Shown in pieces: positions 47,237-59,555 of a DNA stretch of 64,000 nucleotides. Source of the DNA: Mesorhizobium loti (GTDB lineage: Bacteria > Pseudomonadota > Alphaproteobacteria > Rhizobiales > Rhizobiaceae); NCBI RefSeq assembly GCF_003148495.1, contig NZ_QGGH01000017.1:1-64000 (forward strand). The letters run 5' to 3'. Positions within the stretch are counted from its first letter, which is position 1. Each line of letters opens with the position of its first letter. The notes under the pieces are model-generated. The model had not been told where the DNA came from. It searched no databases and saw only the letters and a program-made list of their open reading frames with translations. Made by a program: the position numbers and the translations under genes.

Positions 47237-47413
47237 GCGGGAGAGAGCAGCGAAAGCTGCCGCCGAAGGGGAAATCGCCCGAAATCTCTCAGGCAAAAGA
47301 ACCGTAGACGGGAAAGACACTCTGGAAAGTCGGGGCTTGCCCCCGCGCCGAAGGTGTAAGCGCCGCTGACAGAGTTCCGGCAGCGCGAGTCTCTCAGGCT
47401 TCAGACAGAGGGG
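47237..47413 (+). ncRNA. Tandem glycine riboswitch upstream of gcvTHP
   Basis: Two glycine-aptamer cores are visible. The first has GCGGGAGAG, CGCCGAAGGGG and CTCTCAGGC (47237 to about 47325). The second has ACTCTGGAAAG, CGCCGAAGGTGTAAG, GTCTCTCAGGC and CAGACAGAGGGGC (about 47319-47413). This double-aptamer layout binds glycine cooperatively and turns on glycine-cleavage genes when glycine is abundant. The gcvT start follows 50 bases later. Confidence 0.93.
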
Positions 47414-47463
47414 CACGGACTGGTCGCCATTCGCGACCGATTGCGTGCGACTCTGGAGACGAC

Positions 47464-48561
47464 ATGACGGGCGACACAAAACACCTCCCCCTAGAAGATA
47501 TCCACATGGCCGCCGGTGCGCGCTTTGGCGCCTTTGCCGGCTGGTCGATGCCGCTGACCTATCCGGCCGGCGTCATGAAGGAACATCTTCACACCCGCGA
47601 ACGGGCAGGCCTGTTCGACATCTCGCATATGAAACTGTTCGAGGTCAGCGGACCGGAGGCGGTTGCGCTGCTCAACCGTGCTTGCCCGCTGGACGCCGGC
47701 GCGCTCGAGATTTCGCAGTCCAAATTGTCCTTCTTCCTGAATGAGGCAGGCGGCATTCTGGACGATCTGATCGTCACCAGGCTTGGCGATATCAGATTCA
47801 TGGTGGTCGCCAATGCCGGCAACGCCGTGGCCGACGAAAAGCATTTGCGTGCGCTTGCCGCGGATTTCGACGCCAAGGTCGAGCCGCTCGACCGCGTCTT
47901 TCTCGCGATCCAGGGTCCGGAGGCCTGGGCTGCTCTTTCCCGCGCCGGCATCGAGACCGGCTCGCTGCTGTTCATGCACGGTGTGGAACCGCGGAAGAAC
48001 TGGTTCATGAGCCGCTCGGGCTATACCGGCGAGGACGGTTTCGAGATCGGGCTGCCGGAGGCCGATGCGCGCGATCTCGTTGCGAAATTGCTCGACGATG
48101 AACGCGTGCTGTGGATCGGGCTGGCTGCCCGCGACAGCCTGCGGCTGGAGGCAGGGCTCTGCCTGCATGGCCAGGACATCACGCCGGAGACCGACCCGGC
48201 CAGCGCCGCCTTGATGTGGGCCATCCCGAAGGACATCCGCGCTTCCGGCGCTTTCATCGGCGCCGATGCGCTCCGCGCCGCCGTGGAACGAGGACCCGCG
48301 CAAAAGCGAGTTGGGCTTAAACCGGAAGGCCGCCAGCCGGTGCGCGGCGGTGCCGCGCTCTTTGATGCCGACGGCAAGCCCGCTGGCCATGTCACATCGG
48401 GCGGCTTCGGCCCCTCGGCCGGCCATCCGGTCGCCATGGGCTATGTCGCGGCACCGCTGGCCAAGCCCGGAACGCGGGTCTTTGCCGATGTTCGCGGCAC
48501 GAAAATCCCAGTCGACATCAGCTCCCTGCCCTTCACTCCGCATCGCTACCGCAAAGGATGA
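47464..48561 (+). CDS. gcvT: Glycine cleavage system aminomethyltransferase (T protein)
   Basis: The 365-residue protein starts [20 protein letters not shown] with GGAG upstream. It contains [28 protein letters not shown] and [16 protein letters not shown], the folate-binding T-protein core, and [20 protein letters not shown]. It transfers the methylene of the lipoamide-bound intermediate to tetrahydrofolate and releases ammonia. The tandem riboswitch in front and gcvH-gcvP behind make one glycine-induced operon. Confidence 0.96.
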   Translation: MTGDTKHLPLEDIHMAAGARFGAFAGWSMPLTYPAGVMKEHLHTRERAGLFDISHMKLFEVSGPEAVALLNRACPLDAGALEISQSKLSFFLNEAGGILDDLIVTRLGDIRFMVVANAGNAVADEKHLRALAADFDAKVEPLDRVFLAIQGPEAWAALSRAGIETGSLLFMHGVEPRKNWFMSRSGYTGEDGFEIGLPEADARDLVAKLLDDERVLWIGLAARDSLRLEAGLCLHGQDITPETDPASAALMWAIPKDIRASGAFIGADALRAAVERGPAQKRVGLKPEGRQPVRGGAALFDADGKPAGHVTSGGFGPSAGHPVAMGYVAAPLAKPGTRVFADVRGTKIPVDISSLPFTPHRYRKG

Positions 48562-48566
48562 TTTCC

Positions 48567-48935
48567 ATGGCAACGACCTATTTCACATCAGATCACGAAT
48601 GGCTCCGCGTCGAGGGCGGCATCGCCACTGTCGGCATCACCGACTATGCGCAGGAACAGCTCGGCGATCTCGTCTTCGTCGAATTGCCGGAGACCGGAAA
48701 GAAATTGACCAAGGGCGATACCGCCGTCGTGGTCGAATCCGTCAAGGCGGCTTCCGACGTCTACGCGCCGGTCGATGGTGAGATCACCGAAGCCAACGGC
48801 ACGCTGTCGTCGGACCCGTCACTGGTCAATTCGGCGGCAACCGGCGCCGGCTGGCTGTGGAAGATGAAGCTTGCCGACGAAAGCCAACTCGCGGGCCTCA
48901 TGGATGAGGCCGCCTACAAAGCCCATATCGGCTGA
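48567..48935 (+). CDS. gcvH: Glycine cleavage system H protein
   Basis: The 122-residue protein starts [18 protein letters not shown] with AAAGGA nine bases upstream. The lipoylated lysine is K60 in [19 protein letters not shown]. It shuttles the aminomethyl group between P, T and L proteins. It begins five bases after the gcvT stop and ends 17 bases before gcvP. Confidence 0.97.
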   Translation: MATTYFTSDHEWLRVEGGIATVGITDYAQEQLGDLVFVELPETGKKLTKGDTAVVVESVKAASDVYAPVDGEITEANGTLSSDPSLVNSAATGAGWLWKMKLADESQLAGLMDEAAYKAHIG

Positions 48936-48952
48936 TATCAGGACGTATTGAC

Positions 48953-51763
<2,811 letters not shown>

Positions 51764-52948
51764 TTAAGCGGAGCGCAAGGCCGGCTTGACCGGGTCGGCC
51801 TTGTCTAGTGCCGTCCGACCGATGACGCAATTTCGACCGGCGCGCTTGGCGGCGTAGAGCGCCGCGTCGGCCTCGGCAAGCACGTCATCGAGGGTGCGGC
51901 CGCTTGCCTCGCCAAAGCCGATGCCGCCGCTGACCGTACTGCGCAACTTGCCGAGTTGGGTGGCGACGATCTCGGTGCCGAAGGCCACACAGATCTTGCT
52001 GGCGAGATCATGGGCCTTCTCTTCCGTCATTCGCGACATGACGACGGCGAATTCCTCGCCGCCCAGGCGAAAGGCGTCGACGCCGGTCCTGGCATATTTC
52101 TTGATCACCGCGGCGAAGCGGCACAAGACCTGGTCTCCGACCGGATGACCATAGACATCGTTCGTCCGCTTGAAGTGGTCGAGGTCGAACATGACGACGG
52201 ACATGAACGGACCGAAACTCCGCTCACCGTAGAGCGACGTCAACGCCCGGCGGTTCATCAACCCCGTCAGCGGGTCGGTCATGGTCTCGGCCTTCAGCTC
52301 GATCTGCGCCTGCAGATGGTGGAGGGAGAGCGTCAATGCGCCGAGCCCGGTCATGCAGGCCACCGCCACGACGGAATTCAGTCGTTCGGCCCAGTTGTCG
52401 GGCGCGGTCGCGAGCGTCCATTGCCCCTTGGTCAGCAGAACCATGCCGCAGAGCGCAAACGACACCGCGCAGGTGCCGCTCAGAAACGAAACCACCAGCA
52501 GGATGCGGCGATCATGGCTGCCGTTGATCCAGAACATGGCGCCGATCGCCGACAGCAGCGCCGTCACCGTGGTGTAGGTGATGATGAAGCCGACGCCATC
52601 AAGGCCCAGAAGGGTCACGGCGGCACAGATAGCCATGGCGGCAAGCGCCGGTGCAACGGCACGTCTGTAGCCGTGCACGCCCAGATATTGCATGGCCGAC
52701 ACGCAGAGGATCAGGAACCCTAGAGTGAGCAACGCAAGCACGATCTGACAGAGCAGCGGATCGGGATCCTTGGTGTATCGCCAGAACAGGATCACATGCG
52801 CGACGAGCACCAGAATGCCGCACGCCACCGTCAGCACGAAGCCTGCCTTGGGCGCGGTGAACCAGATCGCAAACATGGTGACGCTGAGGCAGATGCCCGA
52901 CAGCGCGGCTGCGAGCAGGAGCGAACTGAAGTCCAGCATATCGGGCAA
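51764..52948 (-). CDS. Membrane-bound GGDEF diguanylate cyclase
   Basis: The 394-residue protein has seven or so N-terminal hydrophobic segments (1 to about 200), like a membrane sensor of unknown ligand. A GGDEF domain follows (about 220-380): DPLTGLMNRRAL, FDLDHFKRTNDVYGHPVGD and active site RLGGEEFAVV. The RxxD inhibition site is degenerate (RTGV), so feedback control by c-di-GMP may be lost. It synthesises c-di-GMP. The gene converges with gcvP with no gap and is probably monocistronic. Confidence 0.9.
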   Translation of the reverse strand: MPDMLDFSSLLLAAALSGICLSVTMFAIWFTAPKAGFVLTVACGILVLVAHVILFWRYTKDPDPLLCQIVLALLTLGFLILCVSAMQYLGVHGYRRAVAPALAAMAICAAVTLLGLDGVGFIITYTTVTALLSAIGAMFWINGSHDRRILLVVSFLSGTCAVSFALCGMVLLTKGQWTLATAPDNWAERLNSVVAVACMTGLGALTLSLHHLQAQIELKAETMTDPLTGLMNRRALTSLYGERSFGPFMSVVMFDLDHFKRTNDVYGHPVGDQVLCRFAAVIKKYARTGVDAFRLGGEEFAVVMSRMTEEKAHDLASKICVAFGTEIVATQLGKLRSTVSGGIGFGEASGRTLDDVLAEADAALYAAKRAGRNCVIGRTALDKADPVKPALRSA

Positions 52949-53104
52949 GGGCCTCTCGAGCGTCGGCGGTTACGCCGCATTCTAGGTCAGCGGCAGCCCT
53001 CAGGCATGGTTTTCAGCCGATCTTTCGACGCAACCTGCCGATAGGGTTTACAAAGCGTCGATGTCTTATGTCCCGAAACCGACCCCTGTGGCGCGACGAC
53101 CGGA

Positions 53105-53575
53105 TCAACCCTTGTTCAAGAGAGCGAGGTTGGCGTTGACGACAGTGGGATCGGCCATGCCGGCCTTCGCTTCGAGCAGCAGCGCCTTGGCCTTCTTGCG
53201 ATTGCCGCGCAGCAGTTGCGAATAGCCCATGTTGTTGACGATCTGCGGCTTGCGGCCGGCGACTTTCAAAAGCTGGCCGTAGGCACGGTCGGCGAAGTCG
53301 AAGCGGCCGAGCTCATCATAGGACGCAGCGAGCCCCATCCAGGCCTCGGCATTGTCGGCCTTCAACTCGACGGCCTTGCGAAAGTGCTTTTCGGCGAGGC
53401 CGTAATTGGCGTCGCGAAACTGCGCCTTGCCTTGCGCCAGATCGGAGGTGTCGATGCCTTTTGCCGCCGGTTGGATAGCGGTGGTCTTGGTCGTGTCGAC
53501 GCCACCCGTCGTACAGCCAGACATCATCAAGACGGCCGCCAGCGCGGCCATTGCCGTGAACTTACTGTGACGCAT
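53105..53575 (-). CDS. tadD: TPR-containing TadD-like lipoprotein
   Basis: The 156-residue protein starts MRHSKFTAMAALAAVLMMSG with lipobox MSGC, so it is a lipoprotein. Tetratricopeptide-like repeats follow: AQFRDANYGLAEKHFRKAVE, NAEAWMGLAASYDELGRFDF and PQIVNNMGYSQLLRGNRKKA. It corresponds to TadD, which helps assemble the outer-membrane secretin in Tad pilus systems. It lies at the downstream end of the tad operon, separated by a hypothetical secreted protein. Confidence 0.8.
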   Translation of the reverse strand: MRHSKFTAMAALAAVLMMSGCTTGGVDTTKTTAIQPAAKGIDTSDLAQGKAQFRDANYGLAEKHFRKAVELKADNAEAWMGLAASYDELGRFDFADRAYGQLLKVAGRKPQIVNNMGYSQLLRGNRKKAKALLLEAKAGMADPTVVNANLALLNKG

Positions 53576-53761
53576 GCCCCTGCCTCATCGCCCGATTTGC
53601 CGGGTCGTTCTTCAGGAAACACATTACATGAGCGGCGATTAAACTTCGGTGCCGAAACGCCGCTAAAATTTGGTTTCGGGCACACCAGCCATTAACCACC
53701 AGGCACAAGACGAAGACTTATTCCCGAGCGAACCCCTGCAGCAAGGGCGTGAGCGGCCTTT

Positions 53762-54589
53762 TCACGGTCCCATGACCTTGAGCGCTTCCGGAACCGGGTA
53801 GCGGCTGCCGTCATAGCGCAGCCGGTAGGTCCGGTTCATCGGCTTGCCGGGATGGGGTTGGCACTCGCCATCCTTATCGGGAGACGGGTTGTCCGTATCC
53901 GTCCGCTCGGCCACCGAGATATCGTGATAGCCGCGATGGCTCACCGGGCTCATCGCCAGGCTGACCTGGCTCGAATGGAAGGATCCCGCACAATTGGCAT
54001 CGCCTTCGCCGCCATTGCCGGCCACGACGAGGCCGTCGAGAACCAGCCGCAAGGTATCGCCGGCGAGGGCATAGAGCCGCAGGTCGGTTTCGCTGAAGGG
54101 GTTGGCCTGCGAATGGTTTGCGATTTCGATGCGCAGGCCGAAGGCGGAGACCTCGGGCGCCAGCCTATAGCGGCCGGTATCGAGGTCGATCTTGCGGATG
54201 GCTAGGGCATCATCGGTGATCAGCCCTGGCTGGAGCAGGCGCTGGCGCACCTGCAGGCTGTTCCTGTCGACGACCAGAAGCTCGATATCTCCGACATGTC
54301 CGTCGTCGCTGGATTGGGCGCTGTCGGTCAGCGGCACTGCGACCAGCAGCAGGTCGTCATGGGCGGGCCATATCCTGCAGACCAGGACAAATGGCGAATC
54401 GGCATCCGCCAGGGCGATGCTGATATGGGGTTCAAGCGTGAACGAGGCGCCGTCGGCGCTCTTTCGAGCCTTGGGATAGGCCTGCTGCACCAAGGCGGCA
54501 GCATCGCCGCAATCGCCCGCCGCGGCCCAGGCGGGCGACAAACTGACCGCTGCGAGGCCAAGGAAGAGGGTGCGCAACAGCATTCGCAT
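53762..54589 (-). CDS. Secreted protein of unknown function within the tad locus
   Basis: The 275-residue protein starts MRMLLRTLFLGLAAVSLSPA with a signal peptide ending AWA-AAG. It is rich in beta segments, with several cysteines (GDCGDAAAL, LVCRIWPAH, GDANCAGS, DGECQPH) suited to disulfides, so it is periplasmic or surface-located. No domain is recognised. It lies between tadC and tadD on the same strand; intergenic spacing (about 80-190 bp) allows co-expression, but a Tad role is only inferred. Confidence 0.7.
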   Translation of the reverse strand: MRMLLRTLFLGLAAVSLSPAWAAAGDCGDAAALVQQAYPKARKSADGASFTLEPHISIALADADSPFVLVCRIWPAHDDLLLVAVPLTDSAQSSDDGHVGDIELLVVDRNSLQVRQRLLQPGLITDDALAIRKIDLDTGRYRLAPEVSAFGLRIEIANHSQANPFSETDLRLYALAGDTLRLVLDGLVVAGNGGEGDANCAGSFHSSQVSLAMSPVSHRGYHDISVAERTDTDNPSPDKDGECQPHPGKPMNRTYRLRYDGSRYPVPEALKVMGP

Positions 54590-54670
54590 GGGCTTCTCAC
54601 GTCGCAGGGGCAGAGTGCAGGCAGAACAATGGGTTGTCAGCCCCTCGATGGGGCTTTCGTGGGGCGCTCG

Positions 54671-55633
54671 CTAGTGCGCCGTCATTTTGACGATGACTGG
54701 AATCGCCGCAATCATCAACACCACCGGCAGGATGCACACCACCACCGGCACCGACATCTTGGCCGGCAGGGCGTGCGCCTTTTCCTCGGCCAGCGACATG
54801 CGCTTGTGGCGCATATCGTCGGAAAAGACGCGCAGCGCTCCTGACAGGCTGGTGCCGAGTTCCTTGGACTGTTGCAGCAGCGTGGCGAAGGAACGCACCT
54901 CGTCCAGGCTGAGGCGGTCGGCGAGCGCCTTCAGCGCATCGTCAAGGCTGCGCCCTGCCCTCAGCTCCAGCGACACCAGCTGCAGGTTCTGGCTGAGCGC
55001 GGGGTAAGTCTTGGCGAGTTCCTTCGAGACGCGCTCGATGCCGGCCTCCATGCTCATGCCGGCATCCGAGCAGACGATCATCAGGTCCATGAAATCGGGA
55101 AAGCCGTTGCGGTACTCACGCCTGCGTTCCCGCACTTTCTGGCTCAGCACGAGGCCGGGCAGGAAATAGCCGGCCGCTCCCGACAGGATGACGAATGTCC
55201 AGCGGCTGGCCATCGTCGCGTCCGGGCTGGCCATCCACCGGTTGAGCACAAACACGCCGATTGCCGTGCCGATCATCGCGGTGAACCGGATCAGGAAGAA
55301 CATGCCGACAGCGCGCGGCTCCATATATCCTGCCTGGATGAGCTTCATGCGCAGCCGGGCGACATTTTCCGGATCGCTCCTGGCGTAGAATTCCTGCGCC
55401 CGCTTCACCGCCTTCTCGCGCACGACGCCGGTATTCTTCTTCTGTACCGGCTCGGGCTTTGCGGCCACGGGACCGTTGTCGACCCTGAGCCGGCGCATGA
55501 CCTCATTGCGATCGCCCTTCGCCGCCATCATAGGCCATGCAACAGCGGCAGCGCCCGCGGCCAGCAGCAGGATGGCCACCGGCATCAACGAGGTCGGGGC
55601 GAGCGAGGCGAGGAATTCGATGAAGCCCTGCAT
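54671..55633 (-). CDS. tadC: Tad/Cpa type II secretion F-domain protein TadC
   Basis: The 320-residue protein has an N-terminal membrane segment (LMPVAILLLAAGAAAVAWP), then the T2SSF domain (about 180-310) with GFPDFMDLMIVCSDAGMSME and LRVFSDDMRHKRMSLAEEKA, and a closing pair of helices. It is the inner-membrane platform partner of TadB in Flp/Tad pilus assembly. One base separates it from tadB, a coupled arrangement. Confidence 0.92.
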   Translation of the reverse strand: MQGFIEFLASLAPTSLMPVAILLLAAGAAAVAWPMMAAKGDRNEVMRRLRVDNGPVAAKPEPVQKKNTGVVREKAVKRAQEFYARSDPENVARLRMKLIQAGYMEPRAVGMFFLIRFTAMIGTAIGVFVLNRWMASPDATMASRWTFVILSGAAGYFLPGLVLSQKVRERRREYRNGFPDFMDLMIVCSDAGMSMEAGIERVSKELAKTYPALSQNLQLVSLELRAGRSLDDALKALADRLSLDEVRSFATLLQQSKELGTSLSGALRVFSDDMRHKRMSLAEEKAHALPAKMSVPVVVCILPVVLMIAAIPVIVKMTAH

Positions 55634-55634
55634 G

Positions 55635-56600
55635 TCAGAACTTGAAATTCGACATCTTGAACATCATAAAATTGCCCAGCATCAGCCAGGTGATCGACCC
55701 ACCAAGCAGGTACCAGGTCTTCGGCTCACCCCAGACGTCGCGGTAAAAGCTCGGCATCAGCGCCATGATGGCGGCAAACAGCAAGGCCGGCACCGCCGTC
55801 AGGATGTAGGCCGACATTCGGCCTTCTGTCGCAATGGCGCGCACCTTGCGGCGCAGCTTGCCACGCTCGCGGATTGTCGTCGCCAGGCCGTCGAGGATCT
55901 CGCGCAGATTGCCGCCCGAACTGGTCTGGATCGAGACGGCGGTGACGAACAGCGGCAGATCCTCCTGTCCGACCCGGTCGAACAGCGAGTTCAGCGCCGA
56001 AACCAGATCGGAGCCATAGGTCACTTCGTCGGCGATGACGCCGAACTCGGTGCCGATCGGGTCCGGCATCTCGCGCGCGACCATGGCGATCGCCACCGGC
56101 ACTGGGTGGCCGGCCTTCAGGCCACGCGTGATCAGTTCCAGTGCCTCCGGCAGCTGCATGCCGAACCGCTTCAGCCGGCGCTTGCGCTTGAAACGCAACG
56201 TCAGCACCGGCAGCACCGGCACAAGCACCACAAACAGGACAAATCCCATCAGCGGTGGCAAGCCGTACCAGATGGCGACCAGACCAGCGGCGAATGCGAC
56301 ACCGCAGGTGATCATCAGGAATTTCGACAGCGGCATGATCATGCCCGACTGGGTTCGCAGAGCGCGGAACCGGTCCGGCGAAAACAGCGGCGTGCCAGCG
56401 TCAAGGCCCCGCTCCTTGCGCAATTGGACGAGCACCTGCTCCTGGCTGATCTTGTGTTCCTGCAGCTTCATGCGCCGGTTGATGGCGGTGCGCTTGTCGC
56501 TGCGGCCGGCATAAAGCAGGTAGCAGGCCTCGGCGATCAGGATGCCGGTAAGGGCAGCCGCGGCATAGACGATGTAGATCGCGCTGAGCCCGTCGAACAC
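55635..56600 (-). CDS. tadB: Tad/Cpa type II secretion F-domain protein TadB
   Basis: The 321-residue protein starts at GTG 56600 (VFDGLSAIYIVYAAAALTG) with AGGAG eight bases upstream. The frame is open further upstream, but that would overlap cpaF. It has an N-terminal membrane segment and the T2SSF domain with QLPEALELITRGLKAGHPV and TSSGGNLREILDGLATTIRE, then terminal helices. It forms the inner-membrane platform with TadC for pilus extension by the CpaF ATPase. Confidence 0.9.
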   Translation of the reverse strand: MFDGLSAIYIVYAAAALTGILIAEACYLLYAGRSDKRTAINRRMKLQEHKISQEQVLVQLRKERGLDAGTPLFSPDRFRALRTQSGMIMPLSKFLMITCGVAFAAGLVAIWYGLPPLMGFVLFVVLVPVLPVLTLRFKRKRRLKRFGMQLPEALELITRGLKAGHPVPVAIAMVAREMPDPIGTEFGVIADEVTYGSDLVSALNSLFDRVGQEDLPLFVTAVSIQTSSGGNLREILDGLATTIRERGKLRRKVRAIATEGRMSAYILTAVPALLFAAIMALMPSFYRDVWGEPKTWYLLGGSITWLMLGNFMMFKMSNFKF

Positions 56601-56604
56601 TTCG

Positions 56605-58026
56605 CTACTCCTGCGGCCGACCGGGTTCGAAATATCGTCCGGGGAACTCGATGCCCATGGCGCGCAGATCCTCGAGGAACCGCGGCCGGATGCCGGTCGC
56701 CTCGTAGTAGCCGAGGATCTTGCCGTCGGCCTCCATGCCGGTACGCACGAAGCGGAAGATCTCCTGCATCTGGATGACATCGCCTTCCATGCCGGTCACC
56801 TCGGCAACGCTGGTCACCTTGCGCTTGCCGTCGGACAGGCGCGTCAGCTGGACGATCAGGTCGAGCGCGCTGGCGATCTGGCTGCGGATCGACTGCACCG
56901 TCATCGGCATGCCGGTCATGCCAAGCATCTGCTCAAGCCGCGAGATGGCGTCGCGCGGCGTGTTGGCATGGATGGTCGCCATCGACCCTTCGTGACCGGT
57001 ATTCATCGCCTGCAGCATGTCGAATGCTTCCTCGCCGCGGCACTCGCCGAGGATGACGCGGTCGGGGCGCATACGCAGCGCGTTCTTGACCAGGTCGCGC
57101 TGCTTCAGCTCGCCATGGCCTTCGATGTTGGCCGGACGTGTTTCCATGCGCGCGACATGCGGCTGCTGCAATTGCAGCTCGGCCGCGTCCTCGATGGTGA
57201 TCAGCCGCTCATCTTCCGGGATGAAGGCCGACAGCGCATTGAGCATGGTCGTCTTGCCGGTACCGGTACCGCCCGAAATGATCGTCGTCTTGCGGGCATG
57301 CACCGCCGCCGCCAGCACTTCGGCCATGTTCTGGGTGATGGCACCGAATTCAACCAGTTTGTGCAGGCCGAGCTTGTTCTTGGAGAACTTGCGGATCGAC
57401 ACCAGTGGTCCATCGACCGCAACCGGACGGATGGCCGCGTTGAAACGCGAGCCGTCCAGCATGCGAGCATCGACCATCGGCTGCGATTCGTCGACGCGAC
57501 GGCCGACCGCGGCAACGATCTTGTTAACGATGCGCAAGAGATGCGCCTCGTCCTTGAACGGAATATGGACCGGCTGCAGCTTGCCCTTCTTTTCGACAAA
57601 GCAATTCAGGTGGCCGTTGATCAGGATGTCGTTTATGTCGGGGTCCTTGAGCAGCGGCTCGAGCGGGCCGAGACCGACCATCTCGTCGACGATGTCGTCG
57701 ACCAGCGCATCAAGTTCGACGGTGTTGATCGCCATCCGCTCCTGCTTGGTCTTTTCCGACACGAAATCATGCACTTGCCGGCGCATCTCATCCTTGGGCA
57801 AACGCTCCAGCGCGACGAGATTGATCTCCTCGAGCAGCAGCCGGTGGATGCGCACGCGCGCATCGAGCACCTTGTTGGCATTCTTTGCCGGTGCTGCTTC
57901 CGGCTTTACCGGCAAAGCCTTTCGGCTCGTCGGAATGACGACGGCATGATGGGCGACCGGCATTGGCTCGGCAGTCCGCTGCGGACGCGCATCGCGGTTC
58001 TGCAAGGTGGAGAAGCGGCTGGTCAT
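56605..58026 (-). CDS. cpaF: Tad/Cpa pilus assembly ATPase CpaF (TadA)
   Basis: The 473-residue protein has a variable N-terminus, then the T2SSE/VirB11-type ATPase. Walker A GGTGTGKTTMLN lies near residues 250-261. The Asp box region is LITIEDAAELQL, and Walker B / His box are VILGECRGEEAFDML and GHEGSMATIHANTP. It powers Flp pilin polymerisation. It overlaps cpaE by four bases and precedes tadB by four bases. Confidence 0.95.
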   Translation of the reverse strand: MTSRFSTLQNRDARPQRTAEPMPVAHHAVVIPTSRKALPVKPEAAPAKNANKVLDARVRIHRLLLEEINLVALERLPKDEMRRQVHDFVSEKTKQERMAINTVELDALVDDIVDEMVGLGPLEPLLKDPDINDILINGHLNCFVEKKGKLQPVHIPFKDEAHLLRIVNKIVAAVGRRVDESQPMVDARMLDGSRFNAAIRPVAVDGPLVSIRKFSKNKLGLHKLVEFGAITQNMAEVLAAAVHARKTTIISGGTGTGKTTMLNALSAFIPEDERLITIEDAAELQLQQPHVARMETRPANIEGHGELKQRDLVKNALRMRPDRVILGECRGEEAFDMLQAMNTGHEGSMATIHANTPRDAISRLEQMLGMTGMPMTVQSIRSQIASALDLIVQLTRLSDGKRKVTSVAEVTGMEGDVIQMQEIFRFVRTGMEADGKILGYYEATGIRPRFLEDLRAMGIEFPGRYFEPGRPQE

Positions 58027-59237
58027 CCGGCTTTCCTCTTCAGCAATCCACGGCCCATGCCAAACAGCGAGCGTGATTTCGCTCGGGTTGGGACCGCTTC
58101 CTCCGGCAGGATGATCTTCTTCAGATCATTAATGACATTGGCGTTCGGATCGATCTCGTGCAGCGGCACACCGCGATCGACCGCCTCACGCACCAGCCTG
58201 TAGTTGTTGGCGATGCCGCCGACGAAATGCTCGCCGAGAATTTCCTGGACGTCCGCCTGCTTGATGCCGTTGTCGAACATCTTCTGTTCGAAGCGGTTGA
58301 CGATGACGTTCGGCTTCACCTCCTTGCCGGCGGTCTCGTAGACCGCCTGGATCAGCCGCTGCGTATGGCGCAGGCACGGCACCGTCATCTCCGCGACGAT
58401 GTAGAGCTTGTTGGAACCGAGCAGCACCGTCTCCGTCCATGGAAACCAGGTGCGCGGCATGTCGATGACGACATTGTCGAAATAGGCCGAAACGAGATCC
58501 AGCATGCGCACCACGACATCGGTCTTGAACGAGCGCATTTCCGACGGATGCGTCGGTGCCGCCAGCACGCAAAGTCCGCTGGCGTGCTTGGACAGCATCA
58601 CATCGAGCAGTTGGCGATCGAGGCGCTCGGGCTGGTTCTCGATCTCGGTGATGTCGAAGCGCGGTTCGAGGTCGAGATATTCGGCACAGGCGCCCTGCTG
58701 GAAATTAAGGTCGACGACGCAGGTCGAGGCGCCGCGCGTCACCGAATGATGCAGCTGGAAAGCGGTTTGCAGTGCCAGCGTCGTGGTGCCGACGCCGCCC
58801 GCGGCCGGCATGAAGGTGTAGATCTGCGACTCGGTGTTTTCCTCGCGCCCGGGTCCTTGCAGCGCTCGCACCACGGAGCGTACGAGATCGGCGGTGGTGA
58901 TCGGCTTGACCAGGAAATCCGCGACCTTGAGCTGCACGAGAATGCGCACCGCGGCCGCGTTGAACTCCTGCGTGACGACGACAACCGGCACCTTGTCCTC
59001 GAGCCGGCGCATGACGCGCTGCAGCGACTCGACCTCCTCCAGTCTTGCCGCATCCATGTCGACGATGATGGCGCCGAAGTCGGCTTCCTGGATCTCGCCG
59101 CGCAGCTCCGTAACACTCTTCTCCACTGTCGAGAGCTGGATGATCTCGGAGGCGGCGAATGCGGTCCGCGTGTCCTGCACAAAGGTCCTATCGGTCGATA
59201 CGAGCAGGATCTTCCTGGTCTTGATGCCGTTTGCCAT
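58023..59237 (-). CDS. cpaE: Tad/Cpa localisation ATPase CpaE (TadZ, ParA/MinD-like)
   Basis: The 404-residue protein has an N-terminal receiver-like domain (KILLVSTDRTFVQDTR, VDMDAARLEEV, FLVKPITTADLV). The ParA/MinD-type ATPase domain has PAAGGVGTTTLALQTA (about 144-159), a deviant Walker A. It directs the polar position of the Tad machinery in Caulobacter. It overlaps cpaF and follows the small lipoprotein gene. Confidence 0.9.
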   Translation of the reverse strand: MANGIKTRKILLVSTDRTFVQDTRTAFAASEIIQLSTVEKSVTELRGEIQEADFGAIIVDMDAARLEEVESLQRVMRRLEDKVPVVVVTQEFNAAAVRILVQLKVADFLVKPITTADLVRSVVRALQGPGREENTESQIYTFMPAAGGVGTTTLALQTAFQLHHSVTRGASTCVVDLNFQQGACAEYLDLEPRFDITEIENQPERLDRQLLDVMLSKHASGLCVLAAPTHPSEMRSFKTDVVVRMLDLVSAYFDNVVIDMPRTWFPWTETVLLGSNKLYIVAEMTVPCLRHTQRLIQAVYETAGKEVKPNVIVNRFEQKMFDNGIKQADVQEILGEHFVGGIANNYRLVREAVDRGVPLHEIDPNANVINDLKKIILPEEAVPTRAKSRSLFGMGRGLLKRKAG

Positions 59238-59281
59238 TCTGTCAGCCTGTCAGGTCGCCATTGGACCAGTTGCCCGTTGGA

Positions 59282-59551
59282 TCAATTAGTCGTGCTGGAC
59301 TGCGACGCCTTCGTTTCGGCCGCCTGATCGGGGGTGACGGCCGCAGCGGCGCCTCGCTGGGCCGGCACCAGAAGTCTGGTGTTCTGGACTCCGTACTTCC
59401 AGGGATCGACCATCTGCATGACGGTGTTGGCAGCCTGCGCTTCGCCGGCGCCGATCGTCGGCCCTTCGCTGCGCACATAGTCGTCGCTGGTGCAGCCGGC
59501 GGCAAAACCTGCCAGCAGCAAGGCGATGCTCGATCTCAAGACCAGGCGCAT
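59282..59551 (-). CDS. Small lipoprotein at the CpaD position of the tad locus
   Basis: The 89-residue protein starts MRLVLRSSIALLLAGFAAGC with lipobox AAGC. The remaining sequence is short and low in structure (TVMQMVDPWKYGVQNTRLL, Ala/Gln-rich). It sits between cpaC and cpaE, where CpaD (about 220 residues, a pilus-biogenesis lipoprotein) normally lies. It is much shorter and has no CpaD domain that I can recognise, so it may be a replacement or a remnant. It is probably co-transcribed with its neighbours. Confidence 0.78.
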   Translation of the reverse strand: MRLVLRSSIALLLAGFAAGCTSDDYVRSEGPTIGAGEAQAANTVMQMVDPWKYGVQNTRLLVPAQRGAAAAVTPDQAAETKASQSSTTN

Positions 59552-59555
59552 GACT

